A stretch of 64,000 nt of DNA from Cupriavidus sp. EM10 (GTDB lineage Bacteria > Pseudomonadota > Gammaproteobacteria > Burkholderiales > Burkholderiaceae). The stretch spans positions 124,001-188,000 of the forward strand of contig NZ_CP076061.1 of the NCBI RefSeq assembly GCF_018729255.1, read 5' to 3'. Below are positions 1 through 7,388 of this stretch, piece after piece; position 1 is the stretch's first letter, and each line of letters begins with the position of its first letter. The translations under genes and the position numbers were made by a program. Below the pieces are notes generated by a model, which saw only the letters and a list, made by a program, of their open reading frames with translations, did not search any database and had not been told where the DNA came from.

Positions 1-5
1 GAGGA

Positions 6-2105
6 ATGAAACGAGCCACACCCTGGCGCCGCGTCGCGGCGCTTCCTGCTGCCGCACTCTCCAGCGCGGCCTTCGCACAAACGGCAACCACCCCGGATGC
101 CGCCTATATCCCAACCCTGCCCACCGTTACCGCCACAGCCGCCGCCGTTGGGTCGCTGACCGCGCCCGGCGTGGCCCGGCAGCGCCAGTCGCTGTTCCAG
201 TCGGCCGGCTCCGTCGGTTTTGTCGATGCCCAGTCGTTCACCAATACCTATGCCTTCGACCTGCGCGATGTGCTGAAGGACTCGCCGGGCGTGTACGTGC
301 AGGAGCGCTACGGCCAGGAGCTGCGGCTATCGATTCGGGGCTCGGGCGTGGCGCGCGGCTTCCATACGCGCGGCATCGAGATCCTGCAGGACGGCGTGCC
401 GACCAATTTTGCCGACGGCAGCGGGGATTTCTACCAGATCGATCCGCTCGCCCTGACGGCCGCCGAGGTCTACAAGGGTGGCAACGGCCTGGCCTATGGC
501 AGCACCACGCTCGGTGGCGCGGTCAATTTCACCACGCCCACGGCGCTGACGGCCGATGCGCGCAACATGGTCCGCATCGATGGCGGCAGCTTTGGCACGA
601 TTCGCGGCAGCGGCCAGGTGTCGCGCCAGATCGGCCAGTGGGATTTCCTGGCCAACGCCACGGTCAGCCACTCGGAAGGCTGGCGCAACCACGAGCGCGG
701 GCAATACGAGCAGATCAACGCCAACGTCGGCTACCGTTTCAGTCCCACCGTCGAGACACGCTTCTACTTCGGCGCCTATATCGTCGACCAGTTGCTGCCT
801 GGCTCGCTAACGCTCAACCAGGCGCTGACCACGCCGCGCATGGCATCGGCCAGCGCACTGGCGGGCGACCAGGCGCGCAACACCCGGACCGAGCGCGTGG
901 CCAATGTCACAAGCATCAAGCTCGATAACGGCCAGATCGACCTGACGACCTGGGGCATCCACAAGAGCCTGTACCACCCGATCTTCCAGGTCGTGGACCA
1001 GGACAGCTGGACCTACGGTTTCGCGCCGCGCTACACAGGCAACTTCACGCTGGGCGGCATGCGCAACCAGCTGATCGCCGGCGCGCGCTTCTTCGGCGGC
1101 AACAACGACGCACGCCAGTACGTCAACGTCAACGGGAACCGCGGCGCCCAGACATTGAACGCCAAACAGGACGCCTACAACTACGAGGCCTACCTGGAAG
1201 ACCGGCTGTACGTGCTGCCCACGGTGGCGCTGATGGCCGGCGCCAAGGCCTACCGCAACCGGCGCGAATACACCGACTACGGCGGCTTGCCGGCCAATCC
1301 GACGGCAAAATCCGATGGCGCGACCTTCAGCGGCGTCAACCCGAAGTTCGGCGTGCTGTGGGAGCCGAAGCCCGACATCCAGGCGTTTATCGACATCACG
1401 CGCAGCGCCGATGTGCCAGACTTCACCGACCTGAGCCAGACCATCGCCAGCACGCAGCAGTTCGTGCCGCTGGCCGCCCAGCACGGCTGGACGCTGGAAC
1501 TCGGCACACGCGGCAAGTGGGATCGCTTTGGCTGGGATGTCACGGCCTACCGGTCGCTGCTGCGCGACCAGCTGCTGCAGTACACGGTCAGCCCCGACAT
1601 CCCGGCGTCGACCTTCAACGCCAACAAGACCGTGCTGCAGGGGGTGGAACTGGGCGCCAGCGCCGACGTGCTGCGCGACGTGGCCGGCAAGGGCGACAAG
1701 GTTACGGTGTCGCAGATCTGGAACTACAGCGATTTCCGCTTCGACAACGACCCGGTCTACGGCAACAACCGCATCGCGGGCGTGCCAAAGCACGTGCTGC
1801 GCACCACGCTGGCCTACAGCCGCAACAGCCGCCTGCGGGTGGCCGGAACGATCGACTGGGTGCCGACCGGCGCCTACGTGGACTACGCCAACACGCTCAA
1901 GGTGCCGTCGTACGTGCTGTTCGGCATCGAGGCCAGCTACGAGTTCGAGCGCGGCGTCACGCTGTACTTCGACGCCCGCAACCTGGCCGACAAGCGCTAT
2001 GTCAGCGACTTCAGCACCGTGACCGACGCGCGCACGGCCAACACCTCGGTGTTCTATCCAGGTGTCGGCCGCGCGTTCTATGCCGGGGTGAAGTACCGTT
2101 TCTGA
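6..2105 (+). CDS. TonB-dependent outer-membrane receptor
   Basis: Outer-membrane gated channel of the TonB-dependent family (FecA-like plug and barrel), 699 aa, the usual size. An N-terminal signal peptide of about 25 residues ends at AFA|QT. The plug lies at roughly residues 65-180, with LRDVLKDSPGVYVQ, a conserved IRGSG segment and GGAVNF. The rest is a 22-strand-type barrel ending in AGVKYRF with the terminal Phe typical of barrels. The start at 6 has GAGGA directly in front, but the window begins there, so promoter and upstream partners are not visible. The ligand cannot be read from sequence; ferric siderophore or ferric citrate is the family default. The next gene is convergent and probably unrelated. 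Confidence 0.9.
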   Translation: MKRATPWRRVAALPAAALSSAAFAQTATTPDAAYIPTLPTVTATAAAVGSLTAPGVARQRQSLFQSAGSVGFVDAQSFTNTYAFDLRDVLKDSPGVYVQERYGQELRLSIRGSGVARGFHTRGIEILQDGVPTNFADGSGDFYQIDPLALTAAEVYKGGNGLAYGSTTLGGAVNFTTPTALTADARNMVRIDGGSFGTIRGSGQVSRQIGQWDFLANATVSHSEGWRNHERGQYEQINANVGYRFSPTVETRFYFGAYIVDQLLPGSLTLNQALTTPRMASASALAGDQARNTRTERVANVTSIKLDNGQIDLTTWGIHKSLYHPIFQVVDQDSWTYGFAPRYTGNFTLGGMRNQLIAGARFFGGNNDARQYVNVNGNRGAQTLNAKQDAYNYEAYLEDRLYVLPTVALMAGAKAYRNRREYTDYGGLPANPTAKSDGATFSGVNPKFGVLWEPKPDIQAFIDITRSADVPDFTDLSQTIASTQQFVPLAAQHGWTLELGTRGKWDRFGWDVTAYRSLLRDQLLQYTVSPDIPASTFNANKTVLQGVELGASADVLRDVAGKGDKVTVSQIWNYSDFRFDNDPVYGNNRIAGVPKHVLRTTLAYSRNSRLRVAGTIDWVPTGAYVDYANTLKVPSYVLFGIEASYEFERGVTLYFDARNLADKRYVSDFSTVTDARTANTSVFYPGVGRAFYAGVKYRF

Positions 2106-2154
2106 GCCGAGCGCCGCGCCTGACGGTACGGCACCGGGCGGCTTGATGGGATTG

Positions 2155-3776
2155 TCAGACCTTGCCGCCGTGCACCACCACGGACAACGTGGTGCGCGGC
2201 GGCACGGTGACGGTCTCGCTGAAGGTGCCCACGACGCCGCGCCGCACTACCGGGAACATCGAATACCCGGCCAGCGGTGCCGCCGTGCTGGTGGGCAGCT
2301 TGCGCTTGTCGACCAGCGTCTGCAGGTCGATGTCTGGTAGCGGATAGCCGGTGTCCGTGCGTTCCGGGTACCCATAGCCGCTGGGCAGCCCGGCGGCGGG
2401 AATCATCGCGCCCACCGTGGCCGACCAGCGCCGCATCTCCGGCACCATGCCGGAATCGGGCCGCACCGAGCGAATCGCGGCATCGAGCACCGCCTCCGAC
2501 GACTGGTTGGTCCTGTCGTTGAGCAGATTTCGGTAGAACGCCATGCCCAACTGCCGGTTCAGATAGCCACCCCAGGCGCCCCACACTGCATAGCCGTCAC
2601 AAATGTCTCTGGACTGTGGCCATTGCAGTAGATTGCATCCGTAATGGGGCGTCGACAGGTACTGGGGCAACCGGCTATCGCGCACTTCGTTGTAGTTCTG
2701 CAGCAGTCGCTGGCTGACAAAGTCTTCCACCATCACTGCCGAGCCTTCGTCCAGCCAGTCATCGAACATGTAGTCCGCACCCAGCGTCACGCCACGCCGG
2801 TAGAAGTTCTGCATATGGACCGACTCGTGCGCCAGCGTCAGCAGTTGTGTGCCCAGCCCGCCCGGGTTGGTGGCGTACATCGGCGTGGTATTGATGAATA
2901 CCGCCACGGCGGCGTTGCTGCGCGCCGTCTCGGTATCGGGCTGGTTGACAAACGCGTTGGCGGCGAGGAAGTAGCCGCCGAGGTCGTCGCCGAGATTCAG
3001 CAGCACGACGTTGATCGGCTGCCCTGTGCCCGGAATCAGCTCGCTCTCTTTGGTCGGGCCCCACATGGGGCCGCCGATGTCGTACAGGAATTCGTAGATG
3101 CCGCCGGTCATGCGGTAGGCATTCAGCATGGTGTCGAGCGCGTCGTCGGTCACGCGTTCCTGGTCGTTTTCACCATCCTCGATCCAGATATTGACCATGA
3201 CGCCGTCTCGCAAGGTGCCTTGCCGCACCAGCGTGGTCTGGCGCGGCGTCTCCTCGTCGTCGTGGTACCAGCCCCGGGTGTCGCCGACCGTGGCGGGCGC
3301 GACGGCCGCGCCGCTTCGATTCTCCGCAACCGGCGGCGTGGCAGCGCGGGCGGCACGCATCCGTTCCAGTTGCCTGGCCCAGCCGTCGTGGTTGAACGCG
3401 CGGATGCGGTCGGCCTGCGACAAGCCGTCATCGGGCGCCGCACCGACGCGGCGGCGGGCGGCTGGCGATGGCGCCGTGGGGGCCGACTCCAGCCGGATGG
3501 GCGGCATCGGCTGGGCCTTGCCGCTGTCGTTGAAGAACACCAGCGAGACGGCCTGCCCCTCATGCCAGCGATCGAGACCGGCATCGCCATCGGGGCGTCG
3601 GTATCGTTCGAAGCGGACCAGACTTCGGTGCCGCCATCGCGATGCAGTGTGGCGGAAATACCGCATTGCGTGCACGACGGGTGCACGGTCCTGACCTCCG
3701 TGGGGCTGGAGGGGCAGCCGGTCAGAACCAGTGTGGCCGCTATCGCGGCGAACAGCTTTGGGCTGGGTGCTTTCAT
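2155..3776 (-). CDS. M30-like zinc metallopeptidase lipoprotein (one-base frameshift)
   Basis: Probable cell-surface or periplasmic zinc endopeptidase related to family M30 (hyicolysin-like). The N-terminus is a lipoprotein signal (MKAPSPKLFAAIAATLVLTGC) with AAGGAG upstream, which fixes the start at 3776. The zinc motif is HESVH in TLAHESVHMQNFYRRG, followed by WLDEGSAVMVEDF, whose Glu is the expected third ligand. The signal and first ~70 residues are in one frame and the rest in another. Restoring one base in the C4 run at 3556-3559 (G4 on the coding strand) joins them as AGMRGQAVSLVFFND, giving 540 aa. I read this as a sequencing error, not decay. An upstream start in the second frame would give a protein without a signal and is rejected. 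Confidence 0.75.
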
Positions 3777-3924
3777 GGGAACTCCTTTCTTCCTTCGCTT
3801 CGCGAAACCTGGGGGAGGAAGCTTGGAAGATCGGCCAGTCAGCACGCTTGACCGCGAACAACGAACCCATCGCTTTCGTAGAAATGCCATGCGACGTCAT
3901 ACGCCTCGGGGCCACAAAGAAAAA

Positions 3925-3947
3925 AACCCTTCCGCAAGGGAAGGGTT
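3925..3947 (-). terminator. Intrinsic terminator after the DUF1254 gene
   Basis: Nine-base-pair stem (3925-3933 with 3939-3947) and a GCAAG loop. Read on the minus strand it is followed by a T7 run. It lies 26 bases past the stop of the minus-strand gene at 3974. Because it faces the start of the next minus-strand gene, it separates the two transcription units. Confidence 0.85.
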
Positions 3948-3973
3948 CTTCGTGAAGCCGTGGCGCCGGTGAA

Positions 3974-5386
3974 TCAGTTCACGCGCTGTACGGCTGGCGG
4001 CATCCACTTGCCGTCCAGCACGACCTGCTCGGGCCAGTAGACACGCAGCATCAGGCTGAACGCATCGGGCGGCGCTGGCAGCCAGTTCGTCATCTGGGTG
4101 GGTGCGGGTCGTTCGTACTGGATATAGATATCGAGCGATCCGTCCCGGTTGTAGCGCAGGCTGTCGCGGCTGCCGATCGTGTAGCGCTGCAGCGGATTGT
4201 TGACGAATGCCTGCTTGTCGTTATAGGCGCTGAGAGACCAGAAAGCCTTGGCCGGCGGCAACTGCCCCTTGTCGAAATGCAGGACGTAGCGGCTGCCGCC
4301 GTCGAACGGCCGGCCCGTGGCGTCCGCGCGGGCCACCGGGTAGACCGCGTCCTCCGCCAGGTTGGCGCCAAGCCCGAACATTGCCACCACGGCACGGCGT
4401 TCGAAGTCGGCGCCGTACGAACCCGTATCGCGCAGCAGCCGCCAGCCGGTGCTGCCCGCCGCGCTCTTGCGCGCATTGGCAGCGATGGCGGCCAGCGCCG
4501 CGGAGGCGCCTTCCTGCACGGCACGCGCCGTCGACGGTTCCAGCACTGTGGTCTTGAAAGGCTCGCCGGCCTTGATGCCCATGCGCTGCATCTTCTCCAG
4601 CATCGCCACGTCATCGGGGCCGGGCGGATTGGCCGGCAACAGCGCGGCCATGCGGCTGAAGAAGGCCTGGGCGTCCATCGCCGCCACCTGCTCGGCCGGC
4701 GGCGTCTCGGTATCGATCAGTCCCGCGCGCGGCGTGGCCGGCGGCGTGGTGCGGCTGCCCTTGCGCCAGGCCGACAGCGGCACCAGGCGGAACTGGTCCT
4801 GCAGCCGGTGCACATTGGCGTAATCGGCCTTGCTGTTGGTCTGGATCCGGCCGATCAGCCAGACCATGCTGGTCGGCGCGCGGATTTCGGTCACGCCCTT
4901 GGGCAGCGTGCCTTCCCAGTCAGGGCCGACAATCGCAAAAGCGCCACGTTTTGTGCCAGTCGTCCGCTTGCCCGGCGACGCGAACACATTGGTCCAGGCG
5001 TCGAGCATCTGCATCACGTAGTAGCGGCCGGCGGTATCGGGCACGGACAGGACAACCGGTTCCTTCGAGACGTCCACCCAGGCCGTGGAATACAGCGTGT
5101 CCGCGTTCGGGCTGACCACCGTGGTGTAGGTGGCGTCGGGAAAGGTACGGCTGTGGCTGAACGTATTGACTGGCGTCCGGGCAGTCATCACCTCGCGCGT
5201 GACGTCCATCAGCACGAGCGGATAGCCGTACGTAAACACCTCGGCGGACAACGACTTCATCGCCTGGTCCGAAGGCGGCTGCTCGGCGGCCGGAATCTCG
5301 GCGGCGGGCTGCGGCGCCGACGCGCAGGCGGAAAGGAAGGCGGCAAGCGCGACCACGCTTGCCAGTTGGCGTATCGTTCGGTTCAT
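3974..5386 (-). CDS. DUF1254/DUF1214 domain lipoprotein
   Basis: 470-residue exported protein of unknown biochemical function. A lipoprotein signal ends in FLSAC at about residue 19, so it should be anchored to a membrane face. The middle region (GYPLVLMDVTREVM ... SPNADTLYSTAWVDVSKEP) is the DUF1254 signature. The C-terminus (FWSLSAYNDKQAFVNNP ... SLDIYIQYE) is DUF1214. I chose the ATG at 5386 because it begins the lipoprotein signal and has AGGGAA upstream; an earlier in-frame ATG at 5470 adds a stretch without signal character. It is transcribed alone, with a strong terminator behind it. The DUF1254/1214 pair is widespread in proteobacteria, but no reaction is established that I can cite. 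Confidence 0.85.
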   Translation of the reverse strand: MNRTIRQLASVVALAAFLSACASAPQPAAEIPAAEQPPSDQAMKSLSAEVFTYGYPLVLMDVTREVMTARTPVNTFSHSRTFPDATYTTVVSPNADTLYSTAWVDVSKEPVVLSVPDTAGRYYVMQMLDAWTNVFASPGKRTTGTKRGAFAIVGPDWEGTLPKGVTEIRAPTSMVWLIGRIQTNSKADYANVHRLQDQFRLVPLSAWRKGSRTTPPATPRAGLIDTETPPAEQVAAMDAQAFFSRMAALLPANPPGPDDVAMLEKMQRMGIKAGEPFKTTVLEPSTARAVQEGASAALAAIAANARKSAAGSTGWRLLRDTGSYGADFERRAVVAMFGLGANLAEDAVYPVARADATGRPFDGGSRYVLHFDKGQLPPAKAFWSLSAYNDKQAFVNNPLQRYTIGSRDSLRYNRDGSLDIYIQYERPAPTQMTNWLPAPPDAFSLMLRVYWPEQVVLDGKWMPPAVQRVN

Positions 5387-5672
5387 GACCCCGTTTCCCT
5401 GTGTGGTGGCGACCTTCCGGATCGAGTGCAGGACGGGTCCGGGGGGACGCGTGTAGCTCCGGAGGCGCATCTATTCCGAACGAATGATGTGCCCGCGACT
5501 TGGCCACTGTCAATGACCGCGGGGACTGCTTCCGGGGATAACGAACACTGATGGGGGCGCTGCCGGCGTCAGTCTGAAAATTGTGTGGGAGACGTCACGC
5601 GGGAAGCGGACGGGAGGGGCGCGAGGGGCAGGAGGTTTCCCATCGACGCACTCGATGGAGGCCCGAAATGAC
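5387..5672. other. Intergenic region without a recognised gene
   Basis: Region upstream of the DUF1254 gene and behind tRNA-Arg. It must hold the promoter of the minus-strand lipoprotein gene, but I see no convincing -35/-10 pair. No open frame here has coding character on either strand. Confidence 0.5.
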
Positions 5673-5700
5673 GAAGGGCCTCCATTGCTGGAGGCCCTTC
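5673..5700 (-). terminator. Hairpin terminator behind tRNA-Arg
   Basis: Perfect 12-bp stem (5673-5684 with 5689-5700) around a TTGC loop, immediately 3' of the tRNA on the minus strand. The T-run after it is poor, but stem strength and position fit a tRNA terminator. Confidence 0.75.
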
Positions 5701-5707
5701 CAATAAG

Positions 5708-5784
5708 TGGCGCGGCTGGCAGGATTCGAACCCACGACCCCTTGGTTCGTAGCCAAGTACTCTATCCAACTGAGCTACAGCCGC
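5708..5784 (-). tRNA. tRNA-Arg (anticodon ACG)
   Basis: 77 nt including an encoded CCA end. The acceptor stem is GCGGCTG/CAGCCGC, the D-arm contains AGCTCAGTTGGATAGAG, the anticodon loop is CTACGAA (ACG), and the T-loop has GGTTCGAATCC. ACG is the tRNA whose A34 becomes inosine and reads CGU/CGC/CGA codons. It has its own promoter upstream and a hairpin terminator behind. Confidence 0.97.
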
Positions 5785-5797
5785 ACGCGAGGGACGC

Positions 5798-5825
5798 ATT
5801 GTATCCCAATTCGCGCTGCGCGCAA
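5798..5825 (-). promoter_or_regulatory. Sigma-70 promoter of tRNA-Arg
   Basis: On the minus strand -35 TTGCGC (5820-5825) and -10 TACAAT (5798-5803) are 16 bp apart. The -10 box ends 13 bases before the mature 5' end of the tRNA, the expected spacing for a short precursor leader. Confidence 0.7.
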
Positions 5826-5876
5826 GCGTTTCGCCAAAATTATTTCACTGGCCGCGGGCTGCCCGGCTGTTTCCCT

Positions 5877-6785
5877 TTACCAGCGATAGCGGGCGCCCAG
5901 CGTACCGCCCGCATTGCGTCCGCCGCGCGCCTTCATCCAAAGCTTCAGCCCCGTGGTGGAATTGCTATGCGCGCCGATATTGAACGAGAACAGCCCGCGC
6001 AGCAGATCGGTATCGATACGCGTGCCATTGATGTTGATCGTCCTGGCGCGGTTGTCCTGCCACCAGTCGGCCTCGACGAACGGATAGACGCCGTTGAGCC
6101 GGGTCGGCTTCGATCCGTACAGCCTTACGGCCAGCCCGGTGGCGCTGACCTCGCCGGGCGGCGCGTCCCAGTTGCCCGGCACCGGTGCCGTGCCTGGCCG
6201 ATAGGCCATCTCCACACGCGACTGCAGCGTCAGCCCGGTGCCGCCGCGCGACAACGGCGCGTCGAGCGCCAGCGCCATGCTGCGCGCGCGGCTGTCGACC
6301 AGGCCGGTGGCAGTGGTCGCGTCCTCGACATGGACGAGCGGCGCCCGTGGCGTACTGTTGAAGCGTTCCACGACGCGGTCGATGCTGGCAAGGTTGATGG
6401 CAATGGGCTCGGCCTCTGGCGCCGGTTCGGGCAACGCACGTGACGCATGGACGGGAATCGGCAGGTCGGGATCGTCATTGATGACGACCATGCGCGGCGG
6501 CATGATCGATGGCCCGGCGGGTTCGGTCACCACCGGCGGCGCGGCCTGATCGGGCTGCGCCGGTGGCGGCGACTCAGGGGCGCGCGCGCCCTGCACGGAT
6601 TGCAGTGCATCACGCCCTGACATGCCGTCGAACGACTCTTCGGCATGCGCCACGGCGCAGGCCAGCAGCGCGAGTACGAAACACAGCGGGAGACCGGGGT
6701 GCGCAGCATGCTGGCAGGTGCAGTACGCCCTGCCAGACAACTTTCCGGCACGCTCCTCTCTCCCGTACGTCAACGGTACGGACAT
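5877..6785 (-). CDS. Secreted protein with autotransporter-barrel-like C-terminus
   Basis: About 300 residues. There is a hydrophobic export signal (LPLCFVLALLACAVAHA), then a Pro/Ala-rich linker. The C-terminal ~180 residues resemble the last strands of an autotransporter barrel: YPFVEADWWQ, then FNIGAHSNSTTGLKLWMKA, then GTLGARYRW ending in an aromatic residue. There is no room for a passenger domain, so this is either a short outer-membrane protein or a remnant barrel. The start is uncertain. The ATG at 6785 has GAGGTGG before it but gives a long, charged stretch ahead of the signal. An ATG at 6709 in another frame would give a cleaner signal if one C were missing near 6690. It stands alone on the minus strand. 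Confidence 0.5.
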   Translation of the reverse strand: MSVPLTYGREERAGKLSGRAYCTCQHAAHPGLPLCFVLALLACAVAHAEESFDGMSGRDALQSVQGARAPESPPPAQPDQAAPPVVTEPAGPSIMPPRMVVINDDPDLPIPVHASRALPEPAPEAEPIAINLASIDRVVERFNSTPRAPLVHVEDATTATGLVDSRARSMALALDAPLSRGGTGLTLQSRVEMAYRPGTAPVPGNWDAPPGEVSATGLAVRLYGSKPTRLNGVYPFVEADWWQDNRARTININGTRIDTDLLRGLFSFNIGAHSNSTTGLKLWMKARGGRNAGGTLGARYRW

Positions 6786-7020
6786 GGCGACCACCTCGTC
6801 GGGCGTTATGTGGACCATGCCCGATCAGCTTGAGCATAGGTCAAAGGTCGCGCGATGTTTAGCGTCGAATGTGCGATGCGCCGCCCGCTAAATGGCTGAG
6901 ATCGTGGATGAGAGAGACGATGTCGGACGAGGGCCGAAATGCCAAAGAAGCTGACGCACGCTTGAAATGAAAAAGCCCGCCACTCGCTCGAGCAGGGGCC
7001 ATTTCTAGCGTACAAATGAA

Positions 7021-7047
7021 AAGACCCTGCTCAATGAGCAGGGTCTT
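7021..7047 (-). terminator. Hairpin behind the tRNA-Leu relic
   Basis: Twelve-base-pair stem (7021-7032 with 7036-7047) and an AAT loop, followed by TTTCATTTG on the minus strand. It is the same type of hairpin as the one behind the intact tRNA-Leu. Confidence 0.65.
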
Positions 7048-7051
7048 GAAT

Positions 7052-7160
7052 TGGTGCCCAGAAGAGGACTCGGTCACCCATGCGCGACCCCGGGTTGCGC
7101 TTGCAAGCGCAACCTTTTCGAGTCCTCGCGGGCAGTCCGCAGGGACTGCCCTTTCTGGGC
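7052..7160 (-). other. tRNA-Leu-derived relic with a CCA end
   Basis: On the minus strand this 109-nt segment begins GCCCAGA and ends TCTGGGCACCA. It therefore keeps the full 7-bp acceptor stem and CCA of the neighbouring tRNA-Leu. Inside, the D, anticodon and variable arms are replaced by a GGGCAGTCC/GGACTGCCC hairpin, a 9-bp GAGGACTCG/CGAGTCCTC helix and the perfect palindrome GGTTGCGCTT/GCAAGCGCAACC-type core at 7093-7114. No tRNA cloverleaf or anticodon is left. It could be a dead recombination product or a stable tRNA-like RNA transcribed behind tRNA-Leu. Confidence 0.55.
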
Positions 7161-7171
7161 GTATAAATGAA

Positions 7172-7199
7172 AAAGCCCTGCTCTTGCGAGCAGGGCTTT
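7172..7199 (-). terminator. Hairpin terminator behind tRNA-Leu
   Basis: Perfect 12-bp stem (7172-7183 with 7188-7199) with a TTGC loop. On the minus strand it is followed by TTTCATTTAT. It lies seven bases past the CCA end of tRNA-Leu. Confidence 0.8.
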
Positions 7200-7205
7200 C
7201 AAAAT

Positions 7206-7292
7206 TGGTGCCCAGAAGAGGACTCGAACCTCCACAGTGTTGCCACCGCTAGGACCTGAACCTAGTGCGTCTACCAATTCCGCCATCTGGGC
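7206..7292 (-). tRNA. tRNA-Leu (anticodon CAG)
   Basis: 87 nt with an encoded CCA. The acceptor is GCCCAGA/TCTGGGC, the anticodon loop is TTCAGGT (CAG), and there is a long class II variable arm typical of Leu. The T-arm is GAGG TTCGAGT CCTC. It decodes CUG, the dominant Leu codon in this high-GC genome. Confidence 0.97.
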
Positions 7293-7331
7293 TTCGTTTC
7301 GCTGCATGGCTGCGGCGATGCGAAGAACGTG

Positions 7332-7360
7332 ATTATGCTGAGTGGCCAGCACCCTGTCAA
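7332..7360 (-). promoter_or_regulatory. Sigma-70 promoter of tRNA-Leu
   Basis: Minus strand: -35 TTGACA (7355-7360), 17-bp spacer, -10 CATAAT (7332-7337). It lies 39 bases upstream of the mature tRNA 5' end and is close to consensus. Confidence 0.75.
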
Positions 7361-7388
7361 CACCATTTCTCGTGGAAACCTGAAAATT

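Larger units (their letters stand above)
6964..7203 (-). repeat. Degenerate tandem repeats derived from the tRNA-Leu 3' end and terminator
   Basis: A short motif (AAATGAAAA(A)G(C/A)CC on the plus strand) occurs at about 6966, 7014 and 7167. In two copies it begins a strong hairpin. Two hairpins are followed by the same 24-base block, AATTGGTGCCCAGAAGAGGA and CTCG, once at 7049-7072 and once as the real 3' end of tRNA-Leu at 7203-7226. The layout suggests an ancestral run of tRNA-Leu units with one intact survivor. Confidence 0.6.

Noticed and set aside
2155..3915. Taking the M30 peptidase as an uninterrupted 586-aa protein starting at 3915
   Set aside because: The first ~110 residues in that frame have no signal and no family similarity, while the other frame has a perfect lipoprotein signal with a ribosome site. 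A one-base loss explains both.
2644..3972. Open frame of 442 codons on the plus strand opposite the M30 peptidase
   Set aside because: Antisense shadow; it also runs through the signal-peptide region and terminator of neighbouring genes.
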